This document shows positions 11,536 to 23,080 of a stretch of DNA of 64,000 bases, in pieces. Each line of letters starts with the position of its first letter. Position 1 is the stretch's first letter. Made by a program: the position numbers and the translations under genes. Origin of the DNA: Dryocosmus kuriphilus (taxonomy: Eukaryota > Arthropoda > Insecta > Hymenoptera > Cynipidae); the NCBI GenBank assembly GCA_038277395.1, contig CM076194.1:184792788-184856787 (forward strand), read 5' to 3'. The notes under the pieces were generated by a model. It did no database searches. It was not told the DNA's origin and saw only the letters and a list, made by a program, of their open reading frames with translations.

Positions 11536-13660
11536 TTACATAAGTTTTCTCAATTTGTCGGCTTCTTGAGACAATAATTTGGCCTCTTCTTTTGCCGAGT
11601 CCAATGTACGTTGTTTCTGTAACTGTATTTCTTTTAATCTCTTTTTCATCGCATCTTTTTTCAAAATTTCACTTTTTTCTTCGCATTTTTTTCTCCAAAG
11701 CTTCTTTTCGTTTGCTTGATGCATTTCTAAAAGCTAATCGCATTTCTTTTGTTACAATAATGTCCGTGACTTCTTTTACATTTTCCATATAATCATGAAT
11801 AATTCTTTGAGCAATAAGACTAGGTTCTAGTAAATTTTCAACGAGGAACTCTTTATTAATGGAAAAGCTTCGTTCCACAGCGGAGTTTCCATGGAAAAGG
11901 CAGAGTATGGTTTTCAGGAATTTTAAGGAATTTTAAGACTTCTCGTCAGAACCTTTTTCAGTAAGCAAAATTGGTAATAAGAATGTATCTAAACGATGTT
12001 CCTTAAGAATAAATTCTTTCAACTCTTTTTGAACTTTCTCTAAAGAAATTATGTTAGTAAACTCCCTGTATATTTTATCTGCATCGATCGACGCAATATG
12101 ATGCTTATCCACTAATACTTCTAACGCAACCTTTCAAAAGTTTTTTACATAAGTCTTCATGTAACATAACAATTGGAGAGAAGTAGCTAGCATTGCGCAC
12201 AAGTTTGAATGCCATTGGCTTTAATGAGATTTTTTTCATTTTTCAGATCTATTTTAATCAATTTAAAACCATTGTTAGCTGCTTGTAGAACATCTGGCAC
12301 TATTATTCTGCTCATTAATGTTTTCATTATTTGATATAAATCATCATATAGAAATGGTAGTAAAGGAGCATCACTCTGATACATTGTTAAAAAGGGCTCT
12401 AATTGACTAGCAACAGAAAATTAGTAAAAAAGTATTTTTTACTACTTTAAAATTATTAGAATCAGGTGGATTGTCTGATACTTTTTCAACGAAAGTGCGA
12501 TGTGGCAAAATTTGTATAGCTGTTTCTATTACATCACAATTTTCAACCCAACGTATTGTTCAAAAATGTTTTGGAAATGTAGTACATTTTGTATGAAAAA
12601 TGTAATCTGCACGTCTTGATGGATAGGTGGCAAACAAGTAATAACTAGATGATAAAAAAAGCTATTTATCCCCCACCCACTCTTACCATGCGCTACCATA
12701 TATCCATTATTCACAACATGTAAATAACACGTACCAGTTTCCAATATTTGCGCTTCATTGGGAGAATCTGTTTTTGACAAAAATGTTATAAGATCGCGAA
12801 GGAATTTCAAATTAACATTCGGACCTTCCATTGAAACTTTCGAGATTTTTTTCTTGCTTAAATTATTCTCTTCAATACTACTGAGAAACGCTGTTAATAA
12901 GTCACGAGCTATAGTATGTCCTAAGAACGCTGATGTCAAATACCGTGTGTTCACTTTGTCTTCGTACCAAAATCTAACTATAATGTCCACCTGATTTTTT
13001 TTGGATAACTTTGTTTAAACTTTCATCAATTGAAACGCAATAAAGCTCGCTCTGATTAAGTTTTTTAGAAAGATCACTTTGAAAATAAGGCCCTAAACCA
13101 TACGAAATAACATAACTAAGTTTATCTTTTTGCATTTTAATTTTTTCGCTATGGCACTATCATCAAACATGAGTGGAAATGCTTGAGCGCATAGCGAAAA
13201 CGCCCTTAACGAAGACTTCGTACCTATTTGAAGCAATGCCCAAACAATTTCAGCGTTTGTTATATCGTCATTCACAACAAAAGTAGCTATACTATTATTT
13301 TTCTTAACGTTCAAAGTAGATTCTACTAAATTTTCAGTACTGTTCACACTGGAAGTGGTAGTCGAAGCAAAAGTAGGCACATCATCCGTAGAAGAAGCGT
13401 CGAGAGAAGCGTCTCGTTTGTCAAAATTTAACTTGCTATTTTTGTTTTTTATTTGCACTGCGGTTTTATTTTTACCGCTCCCCATGCGAGAAATCAAAGC
13501 AGATTTGCCCATTGTACCGAGGCCTATTTTTGTTTGACACAGAGAGCAGTTAACGTGTGTGGTGCATTCTGATATTTTTTCCACCCAATAAAAATTTGGA
13601 AAATGGGTTCTGTCAAACCATTCAGGTCGAACATGGCACTGTTTATTTGGCATATTTATA
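11536..13660 (-). pseudogene. hAT transposase (broken)
   Basis: N-terminus MPNKQCHVRPEWFDR near 13652, followed by a BED-like finger in which CSLCQTKIG keeps the cysteines and GKSALISRM lies where the histidine half is expected, apparently without the second histidine. Around 13000-12750 is DIIVRFWYEDKVNTRYLTSA and VSMEGPNVNLKFLRD, the central hAT block. The C-terminal dimerisation region is visible at 11878-11600 with ERSFSINKE followed by a Lys/Glu-rich tail. Pieces lie at 13692-13093, 12990-12529, 12384-12187, 11878-11669 and 11724-11536, separated by stops and frame changes; a stretch near 12500 is lost. Family-typical order makes the identification fairly secure; activity is excluded by the lesions. 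Confidence 0.8.
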
Positions 13661-13699
13661 AATATTACTATGAATGTGAACCTGAAATACAATTACACA

Positions 13700-14821
13700 T
13701 TAATCACTCTGAGAAATAATATTACGGAAGTAGTTCTTGAAATATCAGCATATAATTAATTACACTTGTTTTGCTATTTATTTGTCCTGAACTCGTCGGA
13801 GCTGTTGAATCACACTATTAAAAATATTATATTTATTTGACTTGAACCCATCCATTGTATTGAGATAAATCTAAAAAAATCAATACGAAAAACATTATCA
13901 TCAAACGTGTATCAGTTTATTTCATTGAGTAATTATGCAAATGTCACGAATAAGATAGTTTTTAAAATGTAAGTACCTCGAAATTGAAGAAAAGTCACGA
14001 AATCTCGGCATCGTTCTCCACATGTTCGAAGAAAACAAAAGTCAACTGTCGTTTCAATTCTAGGAAGGACAGGAGTTTTTAAATGTGTGGAGTCTATACG
14101 TAAACAAGCTGCTTTCGAAGCTGCTTTAGTAAACAAAAGTATCAAGTGTTAAATATAACTAATAATTAAAAAAAAAAAAACACTATAGAATTGAAAACTT
14201 AGTTATACGACATTCATTTATCATATTCACTTCGTTGACTTTGTTTACCTTTTTTTGACTGAACGATTTTCAACTATTCAATCTCTCGACTCGACTTGAC
14301 GTCACATATAATAATTCATAAGTAACTAGGTTCAAGTTTTACACTGTTTACTTAAAGATCACGATTTCAGAACTAATCAAACTGTGAAATATCTCAAATG
14401 TGCTTGCACCTTTTGATTTCACTTTCAGTACTTTCGACACGAGTTTACGCCTGTCAAGTTCCAGACGGCGAATAGATGCCGGGATTGCCGGGCCGGGTTT
14501 GAGAAGAAAGAGAGAAGTCATAGACTATGTAATCACACCGCTCGTGCCGGCGACCCATGGCGACCACAAGTGTAGCAGCGCGCAGCGCCAACTATCGAGA
14601 AATTTGAAGAGCGCATTTAAATAATCAATTTTTAAAAAATTGCGGAATAATTTTAAAACTTGTAAGAAAAATGTTTTGAGTCCAGAAAGTATTATTATTA
14701 GAAATAAAATTTTTTAAGGATTCTCTGACGCATTTAAAGAGTATTCCAGGATTTAAGGACGAATATTCATATTTAAGGAATATTCAAGGAATTAAGGAAT
14801 ATAAGGATCGGTAGACACCCT
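13700..14821. other. Non-coding 5' flank of the hAT transposase
   Basis: About 1.1 kb with no supported gene. A GC-richer patch at 14440-14600 may be the old promoter or 5' UTR; the final ~120 bp holds subterminal repeats of the transposon. Confidence 0.45.
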
Positions 14822-14822
14822 G

Positions 14823-15192
14823 AATACCAGCTCTGATTTTTGGGCTCCAACCCTTAATGCCAAAAACCACCTCACCTCTACAGCGCAGATATGACTTTGC
14901 CAAAAAATAATATTTTTCACAATTTTTCAATGTCAATAGTCTTCTATTTTTGGACTCTTTGCAAATACCAACTCTGATTTTTGGGATCCAACTCTTAACG
15001 CAAAAAGCCACCCCGTCTCTATAGCACAGATGAGTTTCCCAAAAAATAATTGTTTTCAGATTTTTTTCAACTTAAATAGTGTCTCCTATTTTTGGGCTCC
15101 TGGAAAATATGAGCTCTGATTTTTGGAGTCCAACCCTTAATGCCAAAAACCACCCCACCTTTATAGCACAGATATGACTTTTCCAAAAAATA
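14823..15192. repeat. Satellite array block C (same ~140-bp family)
   Basis: Resumes exactly at the hAT right end and contains just under three monomers. Homology is lost after CTTTTCCAAAAAATACC near 15195, where Ty3/gypsy sequence begins. Confidence 0.92.
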
Positions 15193-16915
15193 CCGGCTCT
15201 TTTGTACAATTTAGAGGAAAATAACTAATTAGGAGAGAAAAAAGAATTTAAGTCAGTAAAGGGAAATCAAAATAAATGCAATAACAAAAATAAAAAAAAT
15301 AAAGATAAGCAGGAGGGATTTGAAGGGGATACAAGAGCTCAGGATGTCCCTACTCCGAACTCAAATTGTCAAAATAAACTTTAGATCGCCACAACCAATT
15401 ACGTGCTACAATTGGAAGAAAGTAAAGTGATCAGAGAAGCGCGAAGGGTGGCTATTAAAAGCACATAATAGCCAGCAAATCAAAATATTGGCAGAATATT
15501 TAGACACTGATTTATATAGCCCGGACCAAACAAGATTCCACTTAATATTAGGATGCGAAGATCATAATCACATAGTTGTAGTTGACACAGGTGCAGCACA
15601 CTATATTATGAAGATAAGAAAGCACTAAATAATACATACATTAATGATTACAAATGGAGAAAAACTTAAAATACTTGGCCAAGTGTTGGTTCCCTTACAG
15701 GTAACGCTGGAGACTCAAGCCGATGCAGCGAGCCCAGCTGGAAAAGGCAGAGCATAGGCATGGCGCCACGATTCCACAACCTTTTAATACGAGTGGTGCA
15801 ACTCTGGATCGAACCAGTGCAGGCGTCAGTGGATTAGATGAGCAAGCTAATCAAAACAAAACCAAGATAGGATGAGAATAAATAAAGATAGAAACAAAAT
15901 AGAGTGCGAATATAATACGAATACGAATAGCAATAAGAAAAATAAAAATATAGAATTAGGCAAAGGAAATAAAATTGAATTAAAATGCAATAACCGCATT
16001 TTTAGTTCAGAATCGAAAGAAAAAGAGATTAAAAAAATAGAGAAGAACGAATCAATGGTAGAAAAATTATTTGCGGTTAGGTAAAGTTATTGGATTAATT
16101 TTAGAAATAATGCAATAATTAATAATAATATTAAACGTTTAAAAATTGAAAGAAAAAAGGATTTAGAATTTTGCGAAGAGATTATTGAGGGAATAGTTGA
16201 ATTGAATACAGAGTCAAGATCCAATAAAATAGCGGTATTACCAGTTATCACCAAACAGTAAAAAAATTTATATATGAAGAGGTAGATAGGCTGTTAAAAA
16301 AAATAGAACCTTCTAATAGCGAATGGTCGAATCCAATAGACATGATAAGGAAACCAGACGGGAAATATAAATTTTTTTTGAAGTTTAGGAAAGTAAATAA
16401 AGTAACAGAAAAGTATTTGTACCCAGTACCGTTAATGTCAGAAATTTTAGATGCATTAAGGTCAGGGAAATACGTGTATAAAATCGATCATCTTTTGATG
16501 TATCATCAGGTCCCACTAGACGATGAATCTAAACCAATAACTGCATTCATAGTCTCAGGCAAAGGATGTATCAGTTGAGGAGAATAGCTTTTGGTTTGAC
16601 CAACGCTTCTGCTGCATTCCAGTGCCTGATGGACAAAATAATAACAGCAGATTTGAAGACCAATGTATTTTGCTACTAATTTAATGAAAAAGGTTTACAA
16701 ATTGATGATGAGAAAATGAAGCCAAGCTTAGAATTCCCAAAGCCTAAGAGAATAAAACAATTGCAAAGGTTGACAGGTATGGCGTCATTTTATCGACGCT
16801 TCATACCAAAATTTGCAGAGATTTTAGAACCTCTGCGAAGCTTGATGAAAAAGGAGTGAGAGTGGACTTTGGAACAGGAGAGGGCATTCACGAGAATAAA
16901 GCACGTACTAGTTAG
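15193..16915 (+). pseudogene. Ty3/gypsy pol copy 1 (protease, linker, RT; internally deleted)
   Basis: Protease segment near 15490-15640 with LILGCEDHNHIVVVDTGAAH (catalytic DTGA) and ILGQVLVPLQV. An Asn/Lys-rich linker at 15872-16084 is AT-rich low-complexity coding. Reverse transcriptase at ~16265-16910: MIRKPDGKYKF, RKVNKV, YPVPLMSEILDALRSGKYV and, after a shift, LTGMASFYRRFIPKFAEILE. Compared with the second copy at 21913 this one lacks ~50 codons between NVFCY and the LQIDDEKM region, which removes the YxDD active-site loop. It also has several frame breaks. It ends where a minus-strand LINE begins at 16916. Confidence 0.8.
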
Positions 16916-18690
16916 TTTAGTTTAGTTTATAGGCGGACGAGGGCCCCTTTAGGACCCCCCTGACGCTCAGGCTATAAGTCCATTGTGCCATGCCTTTAAA
17001 GATCCGCTCCTAGTGAGCGATTCCAGACCTCCTAATGAAGCCCAGAATATCGCCCACGTTTAGTGTTATTTCCTCGGGTTTCTTGAAAAGAGACCCGAGG
17101 ATTTGCCTCCTAAGCGTGGCAAGTGCCAGACATTGATATAGAACATGCAGGGACGTCTCAGCATCTCTGACGCATTTCCTGCACTCTGTCGTGGGACTGA
17201 GTCCCATTTTGTGCTTGTGATAGTTCAAATGGTAGCTGTAGCCAAGGATGGCTTTAGCCTTTTGGCATTCCTAGATGTGCTCTCAGTACTCTCGGTGCCC
17301 TTTCCGGATCTCGTTTCTGATGTCCATCTCCGTGCAGCACGATGCTAGTCCCAGTACCGGTTCCGGGCCATTCTTCGCCAACTGGACCGCTTTCTCGTTG
17401 CCCTTGATCCTTTTGTGGGCAGGAACTCACATGAAAGCCACGCCATTCTTCTCTGGCAGTTGGTTTAATGCTCTTTTGCATTTATAAAACAGTTATGATG
17501 TTATATCCGGTTTTTCAACTACAGTTAACGTCGCTTGGCCGTCTGAGCAGATTGTGATCGCCGGCCAGCCGCGTTTTCCTCTTATCAGTGTTTCAGCGCA
17601 GCGTAGTACGGCTAAGACCTCCGCTTGAAATACAGTAGCATGCTGTCCAAGTGGGATCTCCATCCCCCTCCTTCCTAGGCTGTAAAAAATTCTTGCTCTT
17701 GAACACGCTTCCCCTTTAGAGCCGTCTGTGTACCAGATTTACCCTTGGAGGAGTGGGTTACCATTTGCTTTCTATACATCCCTGCTTAGGATGAGGACTC
17801 GGAAATCTTTGGCGAAGTTGGAGTGTTTTGTTGTTTTTTCTTGCCTTATTCCTAGAAATGCCAGTGTGCTGATTTTTTCTGGGAGCCTTGTGTATTTAGT
17901 CCCCACATCCATCTGTTTGCGCTTAACAGTCAGCCCATTGCTCGAGCCGCCGCGGCAGTAATCGCAACGTGTAAGGGCTCTTTGCAGAGCAAGTAGGCTA
18001 GCGCAGCCGTAGTTCTCATTATTCCCGTCACCCCCCTGAATGATAGGGCTTATAATCGTTGCAGTCTTCCATGCATCGTTTTTAGTTCAGCTCGTGGCCA
18101 CCAGACCACAGCCTTGATTTAAGGACCACGAAGTATAGCCAGGCTATCATTTTAGGCACTAGACCCCATGTCAGTTCAAAGACTTGCACATCCAAAAGGT
18201 AGTAACGAACTTTTTGCATTGCGCCTTCAAATGTTTCGCCCAGTTCAATTTACTATCCAGAATAACTCACAGATATTTAACTGAATGTGAAGTCATTAGC
18301 CTCTTGCCACGGAATGCAGGAGCTTCGACCTTCGGTACTTTATATTTTCTGATGAAGATCGCCAAACTGGTCTTCTCGGGATTGACCGAGAGCCCCGAGA
18401 TATTGCATTGGAGCTCTGCGATGCGCAGCGCCGACCTTGTGAGACCCATCAATGTTTCCAGATGAGCCCCCCTGATTAGAATTACAAAGTCGCCCGCGTA
18501 GCCTTGGTTATAGTATCCTTTCTCATTCAGCCTACATAGGAGACCGTCGACCTCGATACACCGTAGGAGAGATTAAAAACACCTCCCTGTTGACATCCCC
18601 GTGGCATGGTGCCACACTGTGGACTAAAACTGAGTAAGTCCGACAAAATCGTAGAACTTTTGATAGGGATCACCTGCAGGGATTAAAGTT
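16916..18690 (-). pseudogene. 5'-truncated LINE with RT and RNase H (minus strand)
   Basis: Read on the minus strand: RT C-terminal part near 18600-18270 (VDGLLCRLNEKGYY, then GYAGDFVILIRG at the YADD site with G for the first D, then NPEKTSLAIF). RNase H follows at ~17740-17300 (YTDGSKGEACSRARI, later VPAHKRIKGNE). The C-terminal zinc knuckle CRKCVRDAETSLHVLYQC is at 17228-17010. The order RT, RNase H, CCHC fits I/LOA/R1-type non-LTR elements; I cannot choose among them. The 3' end is a simple TAAAC-type repeat (GTTTA units on the plus strand, 16915-16930). There are many stops. The 5' part, endonuclease and ORF1 are absent. Confidence 0.75.
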
Positions 18691-18959
18691 ATTGGGTTTT
18701 ACAGATGAATCATCGGAGAATAGAGGAAAAATACGCAGATGCTGTGAAAAAATGTTTTTGATTTTTAAAATCTAGGTTGAAGTCGACCTTCTTGACAACA
18801 ATTTGTATTATCGAATACCATATACGCTCAGGTACTATATTTAAGGCACTACACATAATTTTTAATAGATTTTGCCGTGGCGAATCCAAATGCGCCCCTT
18901 AAGTTAGTCTAGGACTTCCCGTTTCTGAGAAAAGTACAATATTGAATTTGCCATTTTAA
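18691..18959. other. Unassigned AT-rich spacer
   Basis: No gene, repeat or structure recognised. Confidence 0.4.
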
Positions 18960-19580
18960 CCCTTCATGGCATGAATAGATTGCACTGAAATAAATTTCAC
19001 CATTCGTGGTATTTAAGGGCGTGTAGTGTCTCTGAATTTGAATCCAGAGTCGAAATCTCAAAATTCGAAATGGTAAATCCAATATGGCGGACCGAAATTG
19101 TAAAACAGGACCGATATGATTGAAAATTACTATATGAGGATTTTCGGGTCTCTGATTTCGAATCTAAAGACAAAAAGCCAAAATTCAAAATGACGGATCC
19201 AATATGGCAGACCAAGAGTATAAAACAAAACCAGTATGACTGAAAATGATTAAATAGAGGTTTTTCGGGTCGCTCAATTTGAATTTGAAGTCAACATTTT
19301 TTTTTGTTTAAAATGTGGAACTCAATATGGCGGAGTAAAATTGTAAAAACGAAACCGATTTGAGTAAGAATAGCGATTCTTGTATTTCTTCGATCACAGA
19401 TTTCTAATCCATAGTGAAAGTGTCAAAATTCAAAACAGCGGATCCAAGATGGCGAACCAGAATTATAAATACAAAACCGATATGCCTAGGAATTACAACC
19501 GGATGGTTTGTGGGGTCGCTGATTTCAAATTCGAAGACCAAATTTTAAGACTCAAAAGGGCTGATTAATTGTGGAACAAG
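18960..19580. repeat. ~122-bp tandem repeat with GATCCAATATGGCGGACC core
   Basis: Five diverged units; the core GGATCCAATATGGC or its variants lies near 19075, 19195, 19319 and 19440. Each unit runs: ATGGCGGACC, then GTAAAAC, then GGTTTTCGGGTCGCTGATT, then CGAATTT, then CAAAATTCAAAATG. The same order of words is seen in the array at 36840-37370, so the two are probably distant members of one satellite. Confidence 0.85.
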
Positions 19581-20190
19581 GTATTCGGTTTTATGTGAAA
19601 ATATTTGTCGAATAAAATCTGAAAATCATTAACTTCTACTTTAGTAACTTCTTCAAGAGTCGTTTTAAATTTAAGTACTTAATATTTTTTATTATTTATT
19701 TAAGAACTGACGTTCCAAAAAAGTTTTTTCTCAAGAACATTCATCGTGCGTATTTCGTAGTTTTATTATTATCATACTAGTGACAATTAAAGATTGACGA
19801 GAGTTTTAATTTTCGGAATTTTCATGCGTTTTATGTGAATTTTAGTGGCCTGATGATCTATCGAAACTCAGTAACACTATCAGTTCTAAATGAAACAGAT
19901 GGTATGCTCCCTAATTTGAACCCATACTGTCAGACAATCGTTTAGCAGATTTATTCAACATTTCTTTCAAAGGGACAAAGACAAAACAATGTATTCAGAC
20001 AACTTCACGTCTTTTAAGATACATGTGTTGTCATGGAAGAACAAAAGAAATAATAACGTACCACAAATTCTAACCATTATTCTTTACTGTATGATATTAA
20101 AATCTGCTGAGGTAAGGTTGTTCATACAATTATATTCTATTTGTTGTTAAATTTTTTGTACATACGTCTTTAATATATGTTTATTGCTTT
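19581..20190. other. Unassigned AT-rich spacer
   Basis: No supported coding or structured element; possibly the 5' flank of the Transib-like remnant that follows. Confidence 0.35.
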
Positions 20191-20193
20191 AGC

Positions 20194-21170
20194 ATGAGGT
20201 CTAAGCGTGATAAAAACTTCAACGAAGGAATCAAGTACGTGGTCGCCCACCAAAAAGAAATGAAAAAAAGTGTAAACACTGGTCGAAAAAGTATACCCAT
20301 CCAGGAAGCCTTAAGAAGAACAGTAATTCCACGAGGAAATGAGTAACTGCTTCCTAATAAGCATAACTTCTCTACAATTCAATTGTCTGCTAAAGTCGAC
20401 AAAAAATATTCTGTTTCTAATTCTGCTAATGATATAGATTTAGATAAATGCGCAGATTACGTTGAAATGAATGATCATTTTAGACATTCCAAAGAATATG
20501 CTTTAGCGTTTTATTTAGAATATGATTATTCGAAAGCCATGTGTAAGGCATTAGTAAACGTCACTCAAGCTAGAAATTGCAATATTGACCCAAATTACAA
20601 ATACGCATATGAGGCAATGATTGAATGCCAGCCGAAAAATGATAAAATATCAGAAACTGAAGTTTCAATCCCTTTACAAGATATACTGGAAAAATCTGCT
20701 AAGCGATTGTGTGATAGTGTGGCATCAAATTGGAATGAAAACAATTTACGTCACTTAGAGCTATTGGTGACATTGGGGTTCGATACCTCATTCGGCCACA
20801 TAAAATCGAAACGAAATCGCAAACCTTAGTCAAGCATTGTTCGTTAGTAGCTTCATAATAATTAAGCTAGGAAATTCGAACGATGAATTTTTTTCAGTGA
20901 ACCCGACACCACAAAGCATTCGTTTTTGTTGACCTCTAAGGATAGGTTGGAAAAAGAAGACGATGTGGCAATTTTTAATGAACATAACCCACTGAATAAT
21001 GAAGTCAAAAATATTTTACCATTTAAGTTTAAAATGCCTAATGGAAAAGTTGCAAAGGTAAAATTTAATGTATCTCAGATTTTGTTTGATGGCAAGTGCG
21101 TTAACACGATTTTCGGTAACGCAGCTAGTAGCAAGTGTCCCGTGTGTCTTTAAACTGCTCACGGTTTCAA
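20194..21170 (+). pseudogene. Transib/RAG1-like DDE transposase remnant
   Basis: Three open pieces on the plus strand. 20194-20343 encodes a basic leader. 20383-20829 encodes SKAMCKALVNVTQARNCNID, then IPLQDILEKSAKRLCDSVAS and LLVTLGFDTSFGHI, matching the first-Asp block LGxDGSxGH of the Transib/RAG1-like family. 20926-21153 encodes FKFKMPNGKVAKVKF and ILFDGKCVNTIFGNAASSKCPVC, matching the second-Asp block and the following CxxC of the same family. Stops at 20827-20900 break the frame and nothing after the CxxC is recognisable, so the terminal catalytic Glu is missing. Family call is from motif order by eye. Confidence 0.6.
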
Positions 21171-21359
21171 TAATTTAGAACCTTAAATATAGTATCTGAG
21201 GCACACATGGTATTTGATAATACAAATTTTTGTCAAAAAATGTCAAATTTAACCTATATTTTTAAGGTCAAGAATATTTCTTCACAGCATCTCTGTATTT
21301 TTTCTTTATTCTCTGATTATTTACCAGCAAACCCCAAAAAATGTTATCCCTGGTGATTT
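21171..21359. other. Unassigned spacer
   Basis: AT-rich, no gene recognised. Confidence 0.3.
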
Positions 21360-21912
21360 AAAGAGGCAGAAGGATTCACTAGACCAGTCCACCTTCTTGA
21401 TGTCAACGACCTTTTCAGCGAAGTGCTAGCCAGCCTTCTCCCCCTTCTGGCCCAAGCATTCCTCTTCCTGGCCGATTTGTTGTCGCTGAAAGCCTGGGAA
21501 GTGAGCTTCCTTTAGGCGGTTCAGACTTGCTTCATCTTCGGCAAACTCGCCATTGTCGAGCCTTGTAATCCCGAGGCATGCCTCCGGATCTTTCACCAGG
21601 ATCTTGTGAAGCCTCGCTATGCCCGAGATGTCTTTCGTTTTTCTTCGCAGGAGCCAGGCCAGTCATCTCACTGATAAATCCTAATGTTTTCTTTGTAGTC
21701 AGTATGAACCAGTTTATATTCATCTTAGTCTAAAGGAAGTTTAGTCTTGTTTGCCCTATTGTGCAATGCTCTAGTCTTTTTCCGGAGCCTCTCTAGGTGG
21801 GTGTTCCACCATTCGGCCCCTTTCTTGAATTTTATTGTACTTATAAGGTAGTTGTTCTCATATGATGTTATCAAAGCTGTCCGCAAGAGCATCGTTTCGA
21901 GCTTCATCGCAT
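21360..21912 (-). pseudogene. LINE fragment, region between endonuclease and RT (minus strand)
   Basis: The minus strand encodes LRTALITSYENNYLISTIKF, then EWWNTHLERLRKKTRALHNR and, after breaks, DEYKLVHTDYKENIR. This is the conserved 'WWN...L..LR...R' block found after the apurinic endonuclease and before the RT of R1/LOA/I/jockey-type LINEs. The piece ends exactly where Ty3/gypsy copy 2 begins. It may belong to the same family as the minus-strand LINE at 16916-18690, but the two do not overlap in sequence so this cannot be tested here. Confidence 0.65.
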
Positions 21913-22695
21913 CTTTACTTTATGTATGAAGAAGTAGATAGGCTCTTAAAAGAAAAAGTAATTGAATCTTCTAATAACGATTGGTCGAATCCAATAGTCA
22001 TGACAAGGAAACCAGACGGGAAATATAGGTTTTGCTTGGACTTAAGGAAAGTAAATAAAGTAATGAGAAAAGATTTGTACCCAATACCGTTAATGTCGGA
22101 AATTTTAGAAGCGTTGAGATCAGCGAAATACATGTATAAAAGCGATCTTCGTTGGACGTATCATCAGATCCCACTAGACGATTCTAAACCAATAACTGAA
22201 TTCATAGTCCCAGCAAATGGAATGTATCAATTTAAGAGGATGGTTTTTAGTTTCACCATCGCTCCTGCTACATTACAGGATCTGATGGACAAAATAATAG
22301 CCACAGATTTAAAGCTCAATGTATTTTGCTACCTCGAAAACATTGTGGTGGTTTTAAAAAATTTCGAAGAGCACCTAAAATATTTAGAAGTAGTGTTAGA
22401 TAAAATTAAAGAGGCTGGCTTAACAATAGGTTTGGATAAATGCGAATTTGAATGCTCAGAAATAAATTGTTTAGGATTTAAAGTTAATGAAGAATGTTTA
22501 CAAATTGATGATAAGAAATTAAGCCAATTTTAGAATTTTCAAATCCTAAGACAATAAAACAAGTGCAAATGTTGATAGGTATGGCTTCATTTTATCGACA
22601 TTTCATAGCAAAATTTGCAGAGATTTTAGAACTTCTGCAAAGATTGCTGAAAAAAGGAGTAGATTGGGAATGGACTTCGGAATAGGATCGGGAAT
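21913..22695 (+). pseudogene. Ty3/gypsy pol copy 2: reverse transcriptase
   Basis: Long open stretch to 22533: YEEVDRLLKEKVIESSNNDW, RKPDGKYRFCLDLRKVNKV, YPIPLMSEILEALRSAKYM, DLRWTYHQIPL, QFKRMVFSF and CYLENIVVV. The last is the YLDD active-site position, here YLEN, so both catalytic aspartates are lost. The thumb and connection continue in another frame (GMASFYRHFIAKFAEILELL) to ~22690. About 85-90% similar by eye to copy 1 where both exist. Confidence 0.88.
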
Positions 22696-23080
22696 TCGCT
22701 AACAACAGCACCTATTTTGTCATGCCCTGATTTTGCGAACCCATTTCAACTCGAAACCAATGTCAGTGACACAGGCCGTGGGGCCGTATTAACAGAACAA
22801 TAAGCGGCAAAAATTGTGTTCTAGCTTTTGCAAGTAGAGGATTAAGTGTGACAGAAAGAAATACTCGGCCTCAGAAAAAGAATGTTTAGCAGTTATTTGG
22901 GCAATAAGAAAGTCCAGACCTTACTTACAAGGATATTCATTTAAAGTTTTAACAGATCACGTCGCTTTAAAATGGCTTTCCAATTTAAAAAATGCAATAG
23001 GAAGATCAGCCAAATTGGCTTTAGAATTCTTAGAATACGATTATTAAAATAGTTTATCGAAAAGCAAGTTTAAATCACGA
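22696..23080 (+). pseudogene. Ty3/gypsy pol copy 2: RNase H
   Basis: Frame-broken RNase H of the gypsy type: FANPFQLETNVSDTGRGAVL near 22735 (Asp block, with T-N-V-S-D in place of T-D-A-S), then words equivalent to [16 protein letters not shown] near 22865 and [13 protein letters not shown] near 22940. Several frameshifts. Confidence 0.75.

Larger units (their letters stand above)
11438..14822 (-). mobile_element. hAT transposon inserted in the satellite
   Basis: Ends are CAGGGTATCTAC at 11438 and, reverse-complemented, CAGGGTGTCTACC at 14822, a hAT-type terminal inverted repeat. Near both ends the phrase TATTCAAGGAATT and AAGGAATTTTAAGG-like words recur, typical subterminal repeats. AATACCAG follows the right end (14823-14830) and is also present at 11433-11440, but on the left its last CAG overlaps the element's own CAG. 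So either an 8-bp duplication lost three bases or the true duplication is AATAC. The element carries a broken transposase on the minus strand. Confidence 0.85.

Noticed and set aside
13355..13537. Plus-strand ORFs inside the first hAT element
   Set aside because: Antisense shadows of the minus-strand transposase.
16915..16935. Telomeric repeat (GTTTA units)
   Set aside because: Insect telomeres are TTAGG; this is the simple-repeat 3' tail of the minus-strand LINE.
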